Notes under the pieces: generated by a model
Told to the model about the DNA's origin: nothing
What the model saw: the letters and a program-made list of their open reading frames with translations, nothing else
Database searches by the model: none
Program-made: the position numbers and the translations under genes
Assembly: GCA_902729315.2 (NCBI GenBank)
Contig: LR746274.1
Coordinates: 682,001 to 746,000, forward strand
Direction of reading: 5' to 3'
Length of the DNA stretch: 64,000 bases
From: Spirodela intermedia
Taxonomy: Eukaryota; Streptophyta; Magnoliopsida; Alismatales; Araceae
Shown here: positions 57,543 to 64,000 of the stretch, one piece after another
How the letters are laid out: every line of letters begins with the position of its first letter
How positions within the stretch are numbered: position 1 is the first letter of the stretch

Positions 57543-60500
57543 GACCTGCTGCCTGTAGAAAGCTTTCTTTCTCTCCCTTGCTCTGTAAATAGCATCTTTG
57601 ATACCCACATTGTCCATGTAACCGTTCGGCCATAGCTCCGCAAGCTGGGTCACAGACAAAATAAGTTCATCAAACCCTAAAAAAGGGAGGATATATCTTA
57701 ACATACTGACAGATGGAAAAAAGGCAAAATCCAAATGACCCATTAAACATCGAGGGGCACAAAATGACATTAAAATTTCCGAGAATTTAACTCATTAATA
57801 GATTAAAAGAAAATCCGATAAAAAGGGCCAGTAGAACAGTCAGTGACCAACTTGAACGAAATGACAACGGAAAAAAAAGAAGAAAAAAAGAGTTGTAAAC
57901 TGATATCCAATAACTGAATATAATATAAGCAGTAGATTAGCAAAGTAGGGAAGACTGAAAGATACACATAATATAGCTATTTAAAGGGTATTTCATTACC
58001 TCCACATAAAGCTTTCTCATTTGGGGGCCTTTATCCTCATCCATTCCCTAAATAAGATAAAAGTCATATCAGCTGTATTGCCACATAACAAGCTAGATCA
58101 TGAATGTACTCTTAAAACATTAGATAAAAGGTGTAATCTTGACAAAAGCATCCGTAGTTTACATCGAATCTCATTGAACAACCTGAACATTACATATCCA
58201 GCATACATATTACGAAAAATATTTTTAAAAGGAGTCCTTCAAAGCCTATTTCTTCTTACCTTGATTTGTCCATTGTTCCCAATATAGATTATTCTCAAGA
58301 GTAAAAATATAAACGTGGAGAATTGGGAGGCATATACCTCAACATACAGTTCATAAAGATCACAGATCTTGTCTTCAATTGCATCATCCATGCTATATTT
58401 TGCTTTAGGTACTCTTTTTTCTTCATTACCGACAACCTCCTGAAAATCATCAGAGAAACTATCCTGCTGTTCAGGAACCTGTAAAAGAATGAAGCACAGA
58501 CTGTCAAGAAAACCCAAAACAGGTTGGACAAGTAATAGATGCATAAAACTGATGCTGGGTTGCATCTTTCTCATAAAAATAATTGCCATAAATTATTAGT
58601 TCACCACAGTTCCAGAATATGTATAGTTCAATAACCATGGATACCCTAAAACTGAGTTTTCATAATGCATCCGTCAAAAGGATATCAATGGATCAGGTGA
58701 GCTAATAATTAGTGAAACTCTAACGGTGACCTGAATAATTAATGAATACCAAAACTTAATTAAAAATGTTAACCTAACTTCATTGCTGATCTACAAGATT
58801 CAGACCATATTGACACAAAAGCTGCAAGCCTCATTTAGTCCATATTTACCCTTCCATCGGTAGTTGTAAAGTACTCATATGTGAACAGTCAATAGCAATG
58901 GTGCCCAGTGTTTTTGAACTTTGTACATGTAAACATAGGTGAAAGATCGAACATCACGAAAAACAGCTACATGTATATCCATTCATCCAACATTTTTTGT
59001 GCACACTGATTGCTCACAGATGCTTTTGCGTGTTTTATTAGGTTTTACATGCAGAAGTGTCAACCTAAATAAGAAACACTTCTAGGTTTGATTGCATGCA
59101 TATGAAATCACGGTTAGACAACTTTTCGTGTAAATCTTTCAATCCACAGAGCAATGGAGCATGGCCGCTGGATCAAGTTTGGGTCTCTGTCATCTATGAA
59201 CCTCGCCCACAAAAAGGAAACACACTGAATATTTAGAAATGAAAAATTACCTTGGTTCTTGAATGCACGATCCGCGTCTTTATCATTTCAGTAACCTCCT
59301 TTTTTATCTGCTGGAACCTATCATCTTTTATTTGTTTCGCTGACAGTCCCAGTTCAACCATCTCCTTCAAGTTCCTCTGACAAAAATAGCAAGTTAACAA
59401 CAATCTCTTCATCAGGTCCAGGAAACAAAGAAAATCGAAACTATAAAGGAAAAAAACCATTTATCCTGCAAAAATATGGGATGCATTTCATGGGTACCGA
59501 ACTGGTGGCATCATAAACATCATATCCAAGTCTAAAACATCAAGGATATTGCCCAAGGCATAACATGAACCCTCGGCTCAAAGTATCTGTTTGGCTGATA
59601 AAAAGGTATCAAAGGAAGAAAAACTGCCCAAGTCGGAAAGGTGCCAGATCAGAGTAACATAATATATAAACTCAGATCACAGACTGTGAATTCTGCACTC
59701 TTTGATTTTGTGGATGACAGCTTGTTCATCATCCATTTTCACAGTCGGCACTGAAATTACTCCATAGTGATAATATACGGTTACCGGGCTGTACTTCAAA
59801 CCCAATAATGTCAGTCTAATCACAAGTGTCCATTATATAAGTGGCTGCATGTTCCATCAACTTAATGCTTGAATATGAACACTTCTCCACCACATCAGTA
59901 AAGTGAAGGTGTCGACAGAGCCATTTCATTTCATATCTAGAGTCTCCACCAAATGATATCAACGGTGACACATTCAACATGGATACTGAATACTGATTAC
60001 TTTTAATCGCACAGAGTAACCATTTCCGCTGACTGAATTTATAGATTATTTTGGAACAGGAAATTTTCACTAAAGCCAATTTCCAATTGGAGATAGGATT
60101 CTTGACCACCGCCCTAGGTTTACGCATCACTGAAATCTTTCATGAACCTGACAGAGCACTGCACCATGGATCTCATTTCCATCGTTCTTCCTATCTATTG
60201 AAATGAGGATAACCCCAAGAGGTCATGGGTCGTTTTCCACCCTTCGTCATCCCCATGGGGATGAACTACAAGGTTCATAACTACTCCTCTTACTATAGGA
60301 CGCTTAACTAGTCAATACGAATTTAATTGTAAATATGAAAAACTTTTGCGAATCCAAATGCGGGAGATATCAAGAAGATGCAGAGTCATTTATCTACTTG
60401 GCTAGTCAAGCATAAGCTTGTTCATAGATCTCTGGGATTAGATTACCAAGGAATAGACTGTGCAAATAAAACCACGAGTTTTGGACTCCATTGCTGTCAT

Positions 60501-63500
60501 TTCCCAACTCTTAACATTTGTTGCGGGCTTTTCACCAGGTTCTACAAATTGTTCCTCCTTGACTAATGGTTATGAGGAAGGCATACATTTTTCCAGAGAT
60601 AAATTCGTATACAGTCTTAAATGCTTCCGCCCACAGTAGCTTTTTATTTCAAGAATCTTCCTATTAATGGATACGAAATCACGTGTTAACTTGGGTAAGA
60701 ATGGGATGTATAATTCTCCAAATAAAACCGAGGGAATTTCTAATCAGCTTACAATAATATATTCGCCTATAAATTGAGGTAATGGGACAGCGCGTGAAAT
60801 AATTAATGACCTGGGACCCTTTGATAGCGAGTTTTCCATGTCCTTACAGAGTTTATACAGCGTTTTTTTCAACATATCTCTGGCTTTTTGACAGGGTGGT
60901 TTTTCAACATCTGTCATAGTAATGCAATATAGTCTAATGTAAGGTCAAGGAGGGCAGAAGCTACAGTGAATAGAGAATTCCAATGCCTCACTTAGGCATT
61001 TAAACAACGATAGCCATTGGGCAGCTCAACTCCAGAAATGCGTGGAGTATAGATGATGCAAAAATTATCTTTGGGTGATGCAGAGAAAGATGGGAAGCTA
61101 TTGTGTTGTTATTTACTAACACGGTTGTCATGCCTCCTATAGATAAACAACAGAAGCCATAAAACTGCTTAATTCCACAAGTGCATGGAGTGAAGACGAT
61201 GCAAAAAATTATCATTGAGTGGTGAGGAGAAAAATGAAAAACTACTCTGTCATTATTTACCAAGCAGTTCTTATGCCTCATAATAATCAAATGATGCGAA
61301 CAAATGTATCTCGCATAAACATGTGTTAAATATGACAGATGCGAAATTGGTGTGACAGCTTATCCTGTCGTTTTACTCTATGCTGAATAATAAAAAAACT
61401 ATCAATGATAAATCTACGCGAAAAGGCTACATAGATCAAAATCAGAATATCTTGATATCAGAACAGTATTTCAAATAGGCTTTAGATGGCACACGACTGC
61501 AGGGTAGTAACCAGACGGAACCAGCATTGCGACACATATTTCTAGACAATAAACAAGAGTACTAAGCTAGAAATGACATTTCTCTCTACGTTCTTTGTTC
61601 CAGAAAAAAAACGTAGCATAAATAAAGCCTATTATTCTGGTAACATTATGATATAAATGAATGAATTTCAGTCACCACACTATAAAAAAAATTAATTAAT
61701 TCAATGTCATGATTGATTTAATTGTTTCACCAGGTTGTTAGACAGCAAGAAAAATGGGGGAAAATGCTGGGAAAATAAATTGAAAAAAATCTGGGGACTG
61801 ATAGATGAAACGTAATGAGCTCGCGGCCTAAACTAATGCTCAAAACCAATGGCAGAGCAAGAAATGCCTCATCCTTAAACTGAAATTAAAAAATGATTGA
61901 AGCGAATTCCTTTTTCAGTTAAGGCAAAAACACAGCAATGTGTTTACCTTTGTTACCAAGTACCATAGATAAAGCACAGGACAATCTAGTCAACACTAGG
62001 AGAAACACTGATATTTCGTAATGAACGGATAAGCATGTCAAATCATTTTTAACACAAGTTATTACCTTCAATGTTTTCCGCTGCACTAGATGGCCAACAA
62101 TGCCCATAAGACGGTCAACCAAATCTTCCTCTTTTACTTTTCCTTGACTTGCCTGCAGACCAAATAAAAGCAGCTGAAGGGAAACCCAGGTTTCATTGCC
62201 ATAAGAATTTTGAGGATACAAACTCATTAAAAAATCAGAGCATAGTTTAGAAGAATAAATTCTAGGTAATTTAGAGCTACCAATATAATAATAAAAAATA
62301 TACGAGTGTTCCTAGGTGATTATGATTGATAAACCTTTCCAAAGTTGGGGGTGTAGGTTGTATAAGGTACACAGCTTTTTCTTCTCCCTCTATTTTACAC
62401 TTATCTTTTACAAGATTGTTATATTTCGTGAATCATGTACTTTTGCCTATCAGAGCAGACACTTGGAACCTAAGGCCTCAGAAATTGTTTTCTGCTGTCT
62501 TTTTCTCCAATGTCTGACGACAGGTGATGAACAACAAGAGGATCCATGGAAGACCAGGGAGTTGTGTAATTATTTATGCAGTAACAATGACAAATGTGCC
62601 AAGTCCATCCATGGAAACATGGAATAGAAAACTTTGGAGATGTGGCACAATATATTGAGGATGACAGGTAAAACCAGGTTGACAAATAGGGTTATTACAA
62701 ATAGGGATCTCTCTCTCTCTCTCTCTCTCGTCTATCAATACAGTAAATAAAAGCAAACCACTTTGTAATCCTTAAATTCGCATGCGATGGGGCTAAAAGC
62801 ATCAAATAGGTACACCATTCCGAAGCTGAATGCAGAAAATTTTCAAACTTTACCGCTAATCTAGCAACTTTAGCAAGCTTTTGCTTTACTTCCTGAGGTA
62901 ATCTTTTCTTCACTTGCGATGAAGCATCGAAATCCTGAATATCCATATTTGGTGGTCTGCCTGTATGAAGCAAATTAATTGTTAATAATGTGGGGCCACA
63001 AATATTATGGAACCTTACGAGCTTACATGCTGAGACAATCTTCTCCAAGTCACGGATAGCTCGTTCCAGTGTTGTGCCCTTTGGTCTGACTATCCCAGAG
63101 CCCTCCTTCACAAATGAAGATTTCTGTACAATGTCAGAAAGAAAATAAGCATTATGGAATAGATATTGAGTTCATGAATAGTAGAATGATCATGAAAATC
63201 ATATTCAAATTAAATTAGATTATCTGAAAATGAGTTCTCAAATAATTATTCGGAAGGAAAGTGTGGTTCTTACCACTCTTTGCAAAGAATACATATCGCC
63301 AGGAGAGTTCAAGTCAGGTAACATCTCTGAACCATTTTTCTCCATGCGCCGAATTTTGGGGGAGACCTCAATTTCATTTTCCTTAATCAGTCTGGAGTGG
63401 GGCTCAACTTGAAAGTAACTGCCCTTTTCACGAGATGGCAGCAGATTGACTGCACTGAATGATTCACCTGTAGTTCTCAACTTGTTTGCGGGATCACTAA

Positions 63501-63877
63501 GTCTAGTCGACCCAGACTGATGATTCAGAACATCCTTATCATCTAAAGAAGATCCCAAGATATTCTTACTTTGTAACTTCACATAAGGCAGACTATCCAC
63601 TTTTATGGTGGGATCAATATTCTTTTTTCTGTACATTCCCACGGATGTGCTCAACTTATTTTTGATGATCTTACCTTCATGACCGTGCTCAGCAAAGGAG
63701 CCCATAATTCTACTGGGACTTGATGGTTTCCTTCCTACCAATGGAGCATTCCTAGCTGCTGCTTTTAAACGCACACTACCCACATTCACAAGTTCGTTCA
63801 TTGTATCTTCACCTTTTGTAGAATCTTTTCTTCTTCTCTTCTTTGGCACCAAGCTAGGTACTGATGAGCTGGGTTCA
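56840..63877 (-). CDS. UBN: Ubinuclein (UBN/HPC2 family), 5' end outside window
   Basis: Exons (minus): 63877-63274, 63123-63027, 62960-62854, 62152-62066, 59376-59251, 58478-58338, 58047-58000, 57644-57546, 57262-56840; about 577 aa in the window. The first visible exon starts in mid-frame after acceptor TTGTAG, so the N-terminal exons, including the acidic HRD that binds HIRA, lie beyond 64000. Visible parts: basic VPKKRRRKD; the middle domain [118 protein letters not shown]; and a low-complexity tail with [15 protein letters not shown]. Ubinucleins are subunits of the HIRA complex that deposits histone H3.3 independently of replication. Arabidopsis homologues are At1g21610 and At1g77310. 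The long intron 59377-62065 contains a tandem duplication but no gene. GA tracts lie in introns at 57485-57540 and 62706-62731. Confidence 0.9.
61010..61283. repeat. Diverged ~135-bp tandem duplication in a ubinuclein intron
   Basis: The two halves share AGCCAT...CT(C/T)AA(C/T)TCCA...GTG(C)GTGGAGT...GA(C/T)GATGCAAAAA(A)TTAT, then TTATTTAC(C/T)AA, and end TTCTTATGCCTCATAAT versus GTTGTCATGCCTCCTATA. Divergence of roughly a quarter of positions makes it old. Confidence 0.65.
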
Positions 63878-64000
63878 CTACAATGATTAAAAAATAATAA
63901 ATAATGAAATCAGTGTGAATTTCATCAGTTGCTCCCATGTAACATTAAAAATAAGATCGTTGATTACCACAAGAATAAAAGAACCACATGACAAGAAAGC
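63878..64000 (-). other. Ubinuclein intron continuing past the window
   Basis: AT-rich sequence upstream of the acceptor at 63878-63880; no exon was seen before the window ends. Confidence 0.6.

Noticed and set aside
1-64000. CRISPR array, bacterial operon or intact transposon
   Set aside because: No spacer-repeat pattern, no prokaryotic gene order, and no transposase, reverse transcriptase or integrase reading frame was seen.

Overview
The window is nuclear DNA of a flowering plant. Genes are split into many exons with GT-AG introns, the products are plant-specific (chloroplast ferredoxin, pTAC6, CSI3, nucellin-like aspartic protease, NRAMP), and there is a plant tRNA-Arg(UCU). Coding exons are GC-rich while introns and spacers are AT-rich. 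(CT)n/(GA)n microsatellites are everywhere, and promoters carry clusters of GGCCCA (site II) motifs. I cannot name the species; the exon composition fits a monocot or an early-diverging angiosperm. All gene models below were spliced by hand from reading frame, splice signals and remembered family sequences.

Layout. 1-0.7 kb: 5' part of a COQ6 gene (minus). 1.8-7.7 kb: TMN1-type nine-membrane-span protein (plus, 12 exons). 8.8-9.2 kb: plastid ferredoxin (minus, intronless). 10.5-12.7 kb: organelle-type Pol I-like 5'-3' exonuclease (minus). 12.8 kb: tRNA-Arg. 14.1-20.1 kb: two very similar small La-motif (LARP1-like) genes in direct orientation, separated by AT-rich tandem repeats and a small membrane-protein gene. 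20.6-23.6 kb: NRAMP metal transporter (minus). 24-25.1 kb: a nested GA-rich minisatellite.

27-63.9 kb is a dense block of larger genes: CSI3-like cellulose synthase interactive protein (plus), nucellin-like aspartic protease (plus), RING-pseudokinase-WD40 protein (minus), pTAC6/PAP8 (minus), a TopBP1/MEI1-like BRCT protein (plus), and a ubinuclein (minus, 5' end outside the window). From memory of Arabidopsis locus numbers, these six correspond to genes lying close together in two duplicated segments of chromosome 1 (around At1g216 and At1g773-774), so the block looks like conserved microsynteny.

The genes do not form one pathway. Recurrent themes are plastid function (ferredoxin, pTAC6, possibly the exonuclease), genome maintenance and chromatin (TopBP1-like, exonuclease, ubinuclein), secretory/cell-wall function (TMN, CSI3, aspartic protease) and metal transport. 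The most unusual molecular details are two U12-type introns in the TopBP1 gene (one AT-AC), two GC-AG introns in the aspartic protease, two 18-nt microexons, the twin miniature La-motif genes, and a bidirectional pTAC6/TopBP1 promoter with two G-boxes.
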